From positions 26,007 through 90,006 of the forward strand of contig JAEVLN010000035.1 of NCBI GenBank assembly GCA_018350325.1: a stretch of DNA of 64,000 bases, given 5' to 3'. A program made the translations under genes and the position numbers. The first letter of the stretch is position 1, and each line of letters begins with the position of its first letter. This document shows positions 45,853-55,459 of the stretch, in pieces. Under the pieces are notes generated by a model. It was given only the letters and a program-made list of their open reading frames with translations. It was not told the origin of the DNA and did not search any database. Origin of the DNA: Globodera rostochiensis. Its lineage: Eukaryota > Nematoda > Chromadorea > Rhabditida > Heteroderidae.

Positions 45853-47096
45853 AAAATTAAATTATTAAAATTTAATAAATAATAAAAAATGGATAAACAA
45901 ACTGATTCAAGATTACAAATTAAATTTTATTGAACAAAAAGAGATTGGCAAAATAAATCATTTAATCAAAATCGAACTCATTAAATAGCTTTTACAAGAT
46001 TTAGTATAAAAAAAAACAATTAGAAAGGCTAAAAGTAACACAAAAATAAAAATAAAAATGTGTTACCAAGGTTTGATTACTTAGAAAAATCAATTATTAT
46101 AAAATAAAAGAGGCCCGTACTGCGGCCCTTACAGCGGTCCGCACAGTTTGCATTAATGGAACAATCTAACTAATTTATAAACTTGAGAGTTTATAAAAAA
46201 ACCAAGATATAATAAGAACACTTTTTAATTCACAAAACTATGTAACTTCAATTCTACCGCATGGCGCTGTTAATGTCTTTGATCTTGGGTAGTTCCTTTT
46301 TTTGCTTTTTGTATCCAATTAAAACGTTTTTTAAGTTTATATTTTTTTTGATTATTGAATTACTTTTGTTAATTAATATGTTTATTTCGAATTTTATTGT
46401 ATTTTCTTAAGAAATTTTCGAAAAAATGCCGAAATAGGCTCGAGCCTATAAAAGAGCAATTTATCAAATTTATACAATTAAGCTACGAGAAAATTTCACA
46501 TAGTTAATGTTTTTTAACAAAAATAAATTTAGTAAACTTTATTTAATCACAGAGTATTAATTATTTTTTAACTATTATTTTATTATTTCAAAAATGGTGT
46601 TTTTACTTTTGTAATTGCCTTAACCAAATTTTACAATTTTTTTATTATTAGTTTCTTTTAAACGTTAATTCATTGTCGATGTCGATCCCATCCAACTGTA
46701 AAAAATATTTGAAGAAGTTCATTTTTAAGCAATGAATTATTAATTAAATAGAAAAAAGACTAAAATAGACAAAAATTAAGGGGAAAAAATTTAATATCAT
46801 AAATCTAACTTGGAGCTTTTTTTTAATCTATTTTAACAATTATTATCTTTTAGCTTAATACTTATTGAGATTGGTTGGTATCTCGGTGGACGGCTAAAAA
46901 GCAAAAAGAAGCGGATTGCGGGTGATTAAACGCAACGGATCATTTTAAACTTTTATCTTTATGAAATCAAAATGTATAAAAAACAAAATAAAAATTGTTA
47001 TAAAATGCAAAGAAAAAACAAATACGCAAGTCCATTTAAATTTTAAAAATAATAAATTTAAAAAAAAAAAACTAACTAAACTTTTTAAATTATTGC
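45853..47096. other. A-rich spacer with one island and a dispersed repeat
   Basis: Contains repeat copy 2 (46,364-46,485). An island at 46,860-46,935 reads LIEIGWYLGGRLKSKKKRIA on the plus strand and stops; too short to call. A short GGCCCGTACTGCGGCCC patch occurs near 46,112. Confidence 0.35.
46364..46485 (+). repeat. Dispersed 121-bp repeat, copy 2
   Basis: Near-identical partner of 13,344-13,465, same orientation, with an exact 10-bp AGGCTCGAGCCT-type palindrome centre. See copy 1. Confidence 0.65.
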
Positions 47097-47201
47097 ATGA
47101 AAAGTCAACGTCTTGACCCTGGCGTCAGCCAAGAACGGGCATTGAAAACACTCTTAGCGGCAGCCCGCGCTAAATTGTCAACCTTGATTGATCAATTATA
47201 G
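47097..47201 (+). CDS. Small ATG frame, helical peptide, unknown
   Basis: 34 codons from ATG: MKSQRLDPGVSQERALKTLL then AAARAKLSTLIDQL and TAG. G+C is far above the surrounding A-rich block and codons are not AT-driven. The peptide is alanine- and leucine-rich and would be helical. Eukaryotic last exon or bacterial fragment are both possible. Not recognised. Confidence 0.3.
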   Translation: MKSQRLDPGVSQERALKTLLAAARAKLSTLIDQL

Positions 47202-47295
47202 AAATTAAATGTTTACGATCATAAAAAAGATATATGCTTCAAATAATTTTCTCAGTAACTTTATATTTATTGAAAAAGAAATGCATTTTTTAGTA

Positions 47296-47427
47296 CCGCC
47301 GCTGCCTTCTCATATTTATTGAATATTGCCGCCGCTGCCATCTCTTATATAACATATTTATATCATCTTTATTTTTTTGTTGGATATTTAATATTTTATA
47401 ATTGGAAATAGCCGCAACAGCCATCTC
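47296..47427 (+). repeat. GCCGCCGCTGCCATCTC motif repeated
   Basis: CCGCCGCTGCCTTCTC (47,296), GCCGCCGCTGCCATCTC (47,328) and GCCGCAACAGCCATCTCG (47,410) recur, the first two separated by ATATTTATTGAATATT. Similar words occur near 25,060 and 35,450. It may be a small dispersed minisatellite or degenerate exon duplicates. Confidence 0.45.
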
Positions 47428-48283
47428 GTAGCAAATGTCCAGACCCCATATCTGTTAAATAAAATTAAGGTGACTATAACAATTATTTCATCATTTGCAC
47501 AATAATTGTAGAGCGCAATGGTAATTTGATTTTCAAAATTATTTTACACATTAAAAAAAATATTGGTTGAAATTGGTCAATCAAAAATCTAAATAATGTA
47601 AAATTAATTACAATCAAAAATAAAAATCAAACGAAATTAAAAAATTATAAATGATATTCAATTTTTTTTCAATCATTGGAAATTGTCGCCAAATGCGAAA
47701 GGACAACAAAACCAATTTTTTGACACTCCGCCACATAAATTTAAAAAATAAAAATGAGATTGTTCATTTTACATGCTTTAATCACTAAACAAAATCATAT
47801 TAAAACGGGCCCTCGCAATAGAAAAGCTGCCGATCAACGAGTGCCATCTTTATTATTCGGAATGTTTTAATAAGTTTAAACAGTTAATACTGCATAAATG
47901 TTTATTTTATCACCAAATTTAAATATGCAATTGTTACACATTTTTTAAACTAGTCAATTTTACTTTTCTATTAACAAATCCTATTTATCAAAGAAATCTT
48001 GGAATGAAAAATATATTTATTAATTACCTATATTATAAATTATGAATCAAACAAAGGTCAAAGATTGATTGAAATAAATCAAATAATAAGCAAAAACTAC
48101 AACGCTAACATATAATTCTTCATTGAAAATAACAACATCGCAAAGAATGTTAAATTTGTCATAATGCTGTTTAATATGAAAAATATCCTTGGGAGCAAAA
48201 CCCAAGTAACCAATCATTGTTTTAAATTAACCAAAAAATTGAATTAATAATAAACATAAATAGCGAATTAAAATATTCAATGA
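47428..48283. other. A-rich spacer
   Basis: No gene, RNA or repeat recognised. Confidence 0.45.
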
Positions 48284-48426
48284 ATTATTTACCCAGAACC
48301 TCAGTATCTGCTTGCACAGATAGGAGACCGATCAGTTTATTTAAAATCCCCAGAGGAGATGGTATCCCTTTTTGCCGATGTGCCAGAAGCCCTTACAAAT
48401 AATCCTGTTACGTATGTAAGTATTTA
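48284..48426 (+). pseudogene. dnaE: DNA polymerase III alpha fragment, bacterial origin
   Basis: The frame reads PEPQYLLAQIGDRSVYLKSP then EEMVSLFADVPEALTNN. The segment YLKSPEEM..LFaDVPEAlxN is a conserved stretch of the bacterial replicative polymerase DnaE, just after the PHP domain, where most family members read something like LKSPEEMxxLFxDxPEAxxNT. About 35 residues match out of a protein of more than a thousand. Codon use is less AT-biased than the flanks. A stop follows shortly after homology ends. Non-functional insertion of bacterial DNA. Confidence 0.7.
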
Positions 48427-48444
48427 AATGGATATGCTCCATAA

Positions 48445-48561
48445 ATAATCTATCTACTTCGATATCCCTTAACTGGATTTAATGCATTCCGGTATTCCGT
48501 TTATGTTTTTAATCCAGAGAAGAAAATCGGCCGATCAACGCTTGAAGATTCAATAACGTAA
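48445..48561 (+). CDS. Bacterial-like open frame next to the dnaE fragment
   Basis: 38 codons stop to stop: IIYLLRYPLTGFNAFRYSVY then VFNPEKKIGRSTLEDSIT. It begins 18 bp after the end of the dnaE-like frame and shares its higher G+C, so it probably came in with it. The alternating aromatic pattern resembles a beta-strand-rich outer membrane protein, but that is a guess. Not recognised. Confidence 0.3.
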   Translation: MIYLLRYPLTGFNAFRYSVYVFNPEKKIGRSTLEDSIT

Positions 48562-49298
48562 ATTTTACAAAAAGATAATCTTTAAAAGGTAAATAGTTTT
48601 AATTAAAACCAATAACAAAGTAATATAAACACAATGTATTAATTAACATAAACGACGAATGATGAAATAATATGGGGCTTTAAAATTACGATTATCATTA
48701 TAATTAAATTATTTAATAAAAATATATGTTTCAAATGGCGATTCAAGTTGTAAATCTTAAACACAAAACATTATTTAAAATATATATTAAGTCAAAATAA
48801 TTTATTGGGGTTTGAATGAAGAATTAATGAAGAATGATATTATTTATTTAAAAATAATTGCAGTGTAAATAAAAAATTAGTTGATAAAAATAATATTATT
48901 ATTTTAATATTTTAATCATCGTAATGTCGAATTTATTTAAATTTAATTTCTTTAGATTTTATTAGAATCATAAATATTAATAAAAAAGAGTGACCAACTG
49001 ATAAACCAATAAATTTCCACTCTCATGTAAACCAATTTGTTTTGAAAATTTTTCCGATCCCAAAATGCTTAATTTTGCAAAAAATGTTGGTGAAATTTCA
49101 TTTACAAAAAGCCCAAAATTTTCCGACGCACCTGTCGGCATCGTCGGGCTCTCACGATTTTCTTTAAAAGGATGGATTCTCATAGTGGAGTTGAAGAGTT
49201 AAAAATTTGAACTTTTTATTGTTGCGTTTTTATGACTTTTTTTGCATATTAGTCAAAAAAAAATTTGCGAAAAATATCGCGATATATCGGTTTTTTTT
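48562..49298. other. A-rich spacer with a repeat-family fragment
   Basis: At 49,015-49,150 a less AT-rich segment (TTTTCCGACGCACCTGTCGG...) resembles the GGCGG/CCGCC repeat family in the two hAT-type elements. It produces a 68-codon minus frame (48,977-49,183) that I regard as spurious. Confidence 0.45.
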
Positions 49299-49423
49299 CG
49301 ATATTTTTCGATACCGATATTTTATCGAAATATCGTTCGATATATCGTATCGGAAAAATGTTAGGAATTCGATATTTTTCGATACCGATATTTTATCGAA
49401 ATATCGTTCGATATATCGTATCG
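49299..49423 (+). repeat. Direct repeat of a 54-bp palindrome-rich CGATAT unit
   Basis: The unit CGATATTTTTCGATACCGAT... through ..TCGATATATCGTATCG occurs at 49,299-49,352 and 49,370-49,423, 71 bp apart start to start, apparently identical. It consists of overlapping dyads of CGATA/TATCG, so both strands give open frames. The flanks (ATATCGCGATATATCGG on the left, CCGAGCAC on the right) suggest a simple-word element like the others nearby. Confidence 0.75.
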
Positions 49424-49726
49424 ATGCCATTGCCGAGCACTAATTATTATCTGGATTTTGTGTTATATCATAAAAAAAACAATTCTTTTATTTTGAGATA
49501 TCAACAATTTTTATAAATTTAAAGGATAAAATCAACTAAAATATGGATTATAATAATTTATTTAAGAATCATATAACTTGATGTCACAAAGCTAAAATCT
49601 AAGGAATTTGAGAGACTGGAAAAAATTAAAGAAGTAATTAGACTAAAGGTATTTTGTTATGAAATTTCAAAATAATTACTTAAATTTAACTCATAAAATG
49701 TTATGTGCAAATTTATACATATACAG

Positions 49727-50774
49727 CAGGGCTGGGCAAAATTTCGGATCCGAAATTTCGGATTCCGGAAAATTTCGGGTTTTTTGGCCGTTTCGGATTT
49801 CGGATTCGGATTTCGGAATTTGAGCAATTTCGGATTTAACACCCCTAAGAATGGGATTTTTGAGGTACGGAACGTTTGGTGTTGGTATAGTGGTGAGTGG
49901 TGGGACAATTGAACTTTTGGTATGGGTTCAAATCCCCGAGACATCCCCTCATTAATAAGATTATTATAATAAATATTCGAATTTTTTTAATTAAAAATGC
50001 GCGCAAAAAAGGAATAGATACAAGAATTTTTGAAATAATTTCATCACATCTTCTTGAATTTTTGCTTCAATTTCCTTAACAAAGATTGACAATTTTTGTA
50101 AAATTTCCTTAACAAAGATTGACAATTTTTGTAAAATTTCTCCGGCGGCGCCTGTCGGCACCGCCGGACATCCTCCACTCTTAAGTAAACCAGTTTTTTT
50201 CTCTGAAATTCCGAAGCAAAATTCATAATTTTGCTAAAATTTTGATGAAATTTCTTTAACAAAATTGAGTCAAAATTCAAAAATTTTTCTCGGCGACGCC
50301 TATCGGCACCGCCGACCCCCACCCTCCCTAAAAGTAAAGCAGAATCTCAAAAAAGAATGATGATGATAAAATTAAAGTTAAAGACAATGAAGAAGATATT
50401 TTTGAATAAAAACAATAATTTTTTGTTTTACCATTGAACATTACAAAAAAAAAAAATCTCCCTTGAAAAGTCGCGGCTAGTCTGGTCCCGGTCAAGGTTT
50501 TTTTGGTCCGGGTAAGTCCCGGTCCCGCTCAACCCTTGTAATAATTATTGCATATCGGAGTGAAGCACAAATAAGATAGAAAACCACTTTTTTTTATTCG
50601 ATTAGTGCAAAAATTTCCCTTGAAAAAATTTCGGATTTCGGGTTTCGGATTCCGGAAAAATTTCGGGATTTTCGTGAATTCGGATTTCGGATTTAAAATC
50701 CTTTCGGATTTTTGGTTTTCCGGAATTTCGGAATTCGGATTTCGGATTTTATTTTCCGATTTTGCCCAGCCCTG
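49727..50774. mobile_element. hAT-type non-autonomous element with GGATTTC repeats
   Basis: The left end is CAGGGCTGGGCAAAATTTCG and the right end is the inverse, ending TTTTGCCCAGCCCTG. ATATACAG lies directly outside both ends (49,719-49,726 and 50,775-50,782), an 8-bp target duplication. The ends are packed with CGGATTTCGGATT words. Inside are a tRNA-like sequence, two inverted pieces of the GGCGG family (about 50,140-50,180 and 50,190-50,330), a 35-bp direct repeat (50,069-50,138), and a CCCGGTC-rich patch at 50,475-50,530. About 1,048 bp; no transposase. Confidence 0.85.
49872..49946 (+). ncRNA. tRNA-like sequence (SINE-type Pol III promoter)
   Basis: An A-box-like TGGTATAGTGGTGAGTGG at 49,883 is followed by a B-box-like GGGTTCAAATCCCC at 49,924. 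The spacing fits a tRNA gene body. The acceptor stem is not convincing, so I read it as a tRNA-derived relic or SINE head inside the hAT-type element. Confidence 0.6.
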
Positions 50775-50782
50775 ATATACAG

Positions 50783-53153
50783 TCAAATAAATGCAATTCC
50801 ATTGTTGAAACGTTTCAATTGTTTATTCCAACATGCGTTGATCCGGACAAAATTTATTGCTTTGGTAATTTTTTTTATGTTATATTTAAACTGCTGCGCA
50901 TTTTATGCCAAAAGAGCTCTTTATTAAACAATTAATTCTAATAATATAAACAATTTTAAGAAATTCTCTGGCGTCAATCAGGCGTTCAGATTTGATCATG
51001 AAGTTCAATAAATGTTTACGTTTAAAAAGCTCTTGGTAATTTTTAAATTGTTCTCAATAACATTGAAGTAAAAATTTTTTACAAGGACAGATAATTACGT
51101 TTATTTTAAGAAATAAAATTTATAAAAAATTTAATTTTCTTTTTTCTTAAATACATTGAGTGTAAACAATTAAACAAAAATCTTGATAAGTGATTTTTTT
51201 AATTCGTAATTAATTTAATTTAAAAAATTTTATTTGTGTAAATCGGATTTTTTTTGTTAGTTTATTTCAAATATGGCGATTTGTAAATCACATATTATTG
51301 AGAGAACACTTCTATTTAACAGCTTTAATTGTAAATCATGCACTTACAAATGAGTCAGAGTCAGAAGCAAAGTCAAAGAGAAGCGAAAGCAATGTGCCGT
51401 ATTAAGCTTTATTGAATAAAAAAACTAGTGGAGACGCGGGCATGCATGGCGTGTGACCGGGAACGCTGTCTCTAGCGGTTTTGTGGAATTTTGCAAAAAA
51501 AAATTTTTTGAAAAATTTGAAAAAATTCTTTCATTTTTTTTGAGCAATGCATAAGGCAGCCTGCCTTTCAATAGACTTTTGTTGGAATGTCAGACATTTT
51601 TCAGACTAATGCGCAAGTAATGCCAGACTCTGCTCCCAAAAAAGGTCAGATAAAGTTTTAGAGAATGTTAAAGAGACTTGGTGGGAGAAATTAGGGAGAA
51701 AAGGGTAGAGATTTTAGACAAAGAGATTTTTACAACAGAGATTTTAGTCGAGATTTTATCAGAGATTTTAGGTTCAAAATAACGAAGTGACTTTAGGCTT
51801 TCTAAGAAACATAACATTAGCCAAATCCGATCAGCCTGAGAAAAGAAGTTCACTTTTTGCTCCGTGAGCATTTGCCGGTGACCCATGGGTGGGCTGTAGT
51901 TTGACGCCAAACCTATCTACTAAGGCAATTGTTGTCCGATTAAAACCAAATTTTGCACAAAGTTTAAAAACAATATGGCACACAAAAGTATATTCTAGAT
52001 ATTTTTTTCCTTTAGTTTTGCACAAATGATGGCTGGTCAACCATTTTCCCCCAGCCAAATTTGCTAGTTTTTTTACTAAAAAGCTGTTAATTTTGTCAGT
52101 TTTTGCCCGATTGTAACCAAACTTAACAAATGGTAGTAAACAATGTGTGCTATCGAAATATCAAAAAGAGTTTACTCGATTCCGTGTTTAACAGGTCAAG
52201 TCATGCATTAATCAACTTAGGCCGAAAATTGGTAAAAAGATTTTGTATTTTTTGCATTTAGGTACGCAAACTATACGTCGTTCGAATCAGCTTTAAACGC
52301 TGATTCCAACAAAACAAAGTTTGCTCGTTTTGGTTGAAAACAGGCGAAGTTATGAAACTATAATTACTTGATCAATTTTGGTCAAATATGTCAAAAATCA
52401 GCTGCTGCTATTTCCACTTTTGAATTTGTGGGGAGAAGAAAACGGGGAATTTTCTTCCTAGCTTTTGTAGAAGTGACTTTAGGCTTTCTAAAAAACATAA
52501 ATTTAGCCAAATCCGACCATTCTGAGAAAAGAAGTTCACTTTTAGCTCCGTGATCTTTTGCCAGTGACCTATGGTTGGGGGTATGGGTTCATGCCCATTT
52601 TTTGAGACTTTTAGTTTCTTTATTCATTTGACAGAATAAGTACTCACACTTCGCACCACGTGAAGGTAGTCTCTTTAGCGAAGCACCCCCCCCCCCCCCT
52701 CCCTCCTTTTCTTAAATTTAAGACACAATTTGTAAATTGTTGTTAGCAGCATTGCATGTATTGTATATGTCTTGCATTGTTTTTTGCAACAAATGTAATT
52801 GATATATTGCAAGCAAATTTAAAACACTTTAATAAAGAAACTTTCGAATAAGTATATATCAAACAAACAAACACAAAAATGCAGGTTACTAAATCCTTTG
52901 GCTATAGTCATGTTCTTAGAAACAACTATATAAAAAAAAAGGCCGTAGCCAGGATTAGTAACCGGGCTTTAACAATATGGAAAAATAACGCAGCCAATCA
53001 AGAAAAGAACAAATTTGATATATAAACAAACAATTAACAAAATGTCATCTCAAATTAGGAGTGATCAAACGCTGGTGGAATAGTTTCATCAAAATGTTCA
53101 ATGTACACACTCCCTTCAGAAGGTTGTGCGCCGCGTGGTGGCTTAACATATTT
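50783..53153. other. Repeat-rich spacer
   Basis: AT-rich to 51,370, then a less AT-rich block to 52,730 with an internal duplication listed separately, an AGAGATTTT-rich patch at 51,700-51,775, and a run of 14 C at 52,686-52,699. Open frames at 51,668-52,058 fall in the repeat and are not trusted. No gene recognised. Confidence 0.4.
51784..52580 (+). repeat. Pair of diverged direct repeats, about 115 bp each
   Basis: 51,784-51,900 and 52,469-52,580 share AAGTGACTTTAGGCTTTCTA, AGCCAAATCCGA, GAGAAAAGAAGTTCACTTTT, GCTCCGTGA and TTGCC-GTGACC-ATGG. Between them ACCAAATTTTGCACAAAGTT (51,945) and ACCAAACTTAACAAATGGTA (52,117) are also alike. The block looks like an old element with internal tandem structure. 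Confidence 0.6.
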
Positions 53154-54030
53154 TTATTTGACAGTCAACTGAATAAGCTTAGATACCAAGACAATGGTCT
53201 CAAAGTGGTTGAGCCCATTATACCACAGCACAATCGGGTTGATCACTTGGCGTTCGAACAGCTCCCCCAAGCCGTTGTTACTACGCAGGGTGAACTGCTG
53301 AAGGTCTTCGAGCACCATGTTGTTTTGAGTTCGCTACAAACGTATAAGGTCCGATGTGAAGTAAGAAACGGATTATACCCGAGCTATTCCATCAGGAAAG
53401 TAGACGTCAATGATTTGCGAGTATTGGTTGCTGTCATTCCATTGCGCGCCATGTGCTTGTAACTGGTCACGTGTTGCGTTGGGGTGGACAATGGCAAAAG
53501 GACGGCGGAGCAGAATTGCGACCATATACGCATCGTCCAATTGTGCCCATCCACCATTTTTGCGGAACGGCATTGCAATGTAGTTGGCGTATGCCTCCAA
53601 GTTTTGGTCAAACCACTGCGGATTCTCAACGTCCAGGAGTGCAAGTTGAAGATGTTCAAGGAATGCATTGTGGCTCGCATACTGTAGCCTGGGGAAGTAG
53701 TTGCTGTTTTGAAGAATCGAAGTAAGTTGACGTGAAACGGCAATGCGGAGCAAGTCGGAGATCGTTTCGCTGTCAGAGTCAAACAACGAAATGGCGATTG
53801 CGCTTAAAGAAGCAAGCATTGTTTGCGTAAAACATCCATCTTCTTTACCGGTAGAAGCAGTCGCCTAATCCAACGTTGTTGACGCAGCGGGCGGTGTTTT
53901 GTTGCTGAACAGAAGCGGATGGAGAGCAGAGTGGCATATTACATTCTGAGGCAAGTGGCAATGAATTGCGTTGAGTGTTTTGGCTGCTACGTGGCGTGGT
54001 GGTGCGCGAGCCAACAATTTGCCGCTTTGC
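53154..54030 (-). CDS. OTU-family cysteine protease, three exons
   Basis: Three minus-strand exons join in frame across two GT-AG introns: exon 1 to 53,849, intron 53,803-53,848 (46 nt, GTAAAG...TTTAAG), exon 2 53,379-53,802, intron 53,334-53,378 (45 nt, GTATAA...TTGTAG), exon 3 53,154-53,333. From the ATG at 53,937 this gives 230 residues. Splicing creates VNNVGLGDCFYRAIAISLF, the OTU catalytic motif with Cys27. The middle holds KNGGWAQLDDAYMVAILLRR, the usual conserved Trp helix region. Exon 3 supplies NPIVLWYNGLNHFETI with the catalytic His214. OTU enzymes cleave ubiquitin or similar modifiers. The frame is also open upstream of the ATG to an acceptor-like CCATAG at 54,031, so a further 5' exon is possible. 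The Ser/Thr/Gln-rich N-terminus is not conserved. It may be a host or transposon-derived gene. Confidence 0.75.
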
Positions 54031-54899
54031 CTATGGAATAAACGTTTGGCGAATGTGTGTTATTTCTGCGGACTTTATTAGCAAGCTCTTTGTACAACAA
54101 AAAGTCTTCGTTACCAAAAAGTATAAATTAAACAATAAATACAATAAAAATTGGCAACATCTCCAGTATAAAAACATTACCTTTAAAATTATTATTTCAT
54201 AATAAATAAAAATTAAAAATATCTCTTGGACTTTATAAATAATTCATCATCTTAGCTAAATATATAAATCCAACAGCACACTTATGCAAGTTAAAATCTG
54301 TAAACAGGAGCTTGCCAGCTCCAATGAATAATAATAACAGAAATAAATTCTATTACCGGTCGTCTTAAAATAAAAGAAACGATATTATCGATATTTATTC
54401 TTATTATTGTAAAAAAATGAATTAAAAAAGTTTTAAAAATAATGAGTAACTTTACAAAAAATGTTTATATTGAAAAAATGGGTCTGCCAAAAAAATACAA
54501 TAAAAATTATTAAACAAATTGATGGAATTAGAGTAAGTTTGATGATATCTTACAACCTAAAAATATATATCAATTAACAAGCGCCAAACTCATTTGACTG
54601 TTAACAATTTAACCTAGTCAATTGATGAAACTTTACTTTAAAAATTATTAAACGCAAATATTGTGTTTAATGAGATAAAATACAATTTTTAAATTAAACT
54701 AAGCCACTCAAAACAAGCCCGCCGCGAAGATCGGCCTGATCGCCATACGATCAATTTCTTCGTAAAACGCAGCATAAAAATAATTATCAGTCAATCCAAG
54801 AAGATAAACTATTAAGTCTATAACAAACAAATTTTATATATAGATTACCTTTACCTTAGATTATGTAAAAAAAATAAACACTGATCAAATCAAATATGA
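54031..54899. other. A-rich spacer
   Basis: May include the 5' part of the OTU gene. A small GC-rich patch (CCCGCCGCGAAGATCGGCC) lies near 54,720. Nothing else recognised. Confidence 0.4.
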
Positions 54900-55094
54900 T
54901 TAATTGCACAAAAACAAAACACGTTTTACAACCATAACGTTTAAAGATTCTGAAAATATCGTTTTCCTCTGCAATAGTAAGCAAGCCTTTAGGTTGCAGT
55001 TTTTGTGTCGTTTTATTAAATCTAAAGTAGAAGAGTTGGTAAGAGTATTTGTTGTTTTCTCCGCATTTAAATTTAGTTCCTTTTCTGTTGCCAA
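54900..55094 (-). CDS. ATG frame, unknown protein
   Basis: 64 codons: MATEKELNLNAEKTTNTLTN, SSTLDLIKRHKNCNLKACLL, LQRKTIFSESLN, then a hydrophobic tail. Composition is ordinary for a soluble N-terminus. The plus strand is also open for 82 codons here, with a phenylalanine-rich peptide that looks less natural. If real it would be a first exon or short gene upstream of the OTU gene on the same strand. Not recognised. Confidence 0.3.
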   Translation of the reverse strand: MATEKELNLNAEKTTNTLTNSSTLDLIKRHKNCNLKACLLLQRKTIFSESLNVMVVKRVLFLCN

Positions 55095-55246
55095 TGCGAT
55101 AACTTTTATAAAATTTCGAGTTTTTTCATTTTTTTGCTTTATTTCAAAATGAAAAACTTACATAAATAAATGAATTAGTGCAAATTAGCTTTAATTTATT
55201 GTCTACGGTTACCGTCAGATTCAAAGGTTTATTAATTCAGTCTGTT

Positions 55247-55459
55247 TTAAAGTCTGTTTTTCTGTGACAATTTTTGTCCGTGTTGAAAAGCAAGATTTCG
55301 ATGATTTGATACTTTTGACTGTAAAATCAAATATTGTAACTCGTAAAATACATTAAGCTGATGTATTCGTGGCAATTTCAGTTGATCGCTCCAAAAATTA
55401 AATAAGTTTTTTAATGCCAAAAATAAAGACTCAAGAATTGCAAAACAAATAGCCAACAA
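55247..55459 (-). CDS. ATG frame with possible signal peptide, unknown
   Basis: 70 codons. MLAICFAILESLFLALKNLF could be a signal peptide or anchor. It is followed by FNFWSDQLKLPRIHQLNVFY, then ELQYLILQSKVSNHRNLAFQ and HGQKLSQKNRL. Codons are moderately GC-rich for this window. Not recognised; may be an exon. Confidence 0.3.
   Translation of the reverse strand: MLAICFAILESLFLALKNLFNFWSDQLKLPRIHQLNVFYELQYLILQSKVSNHRNLAFQHGQKLSQKNRL

Noticed and set aside
49230..49443. Open frames on both strands in the CGATAT region
   Set aside because: Low-complexity palindromic repeat gives open frames in several phases by construction.
49872..49946. A functional tRNA gene
   Set aside because: A and B boxes are present, but no proper acceptor stem could be paired; better read as a tRNA-derived relic.
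51668..52058. Two overlapping minus-strand frames of 75-80 codons
   Set aside because: They lie within a diverged direct repeat, share no recognisable domain and are interrupted in the second copy.
53061..53725. Plus-strand frames of 67-133 codons opposite the OTU gene
   Set aside because: They are antisense shadows; the conserved OTU motifs are on the minus strand.
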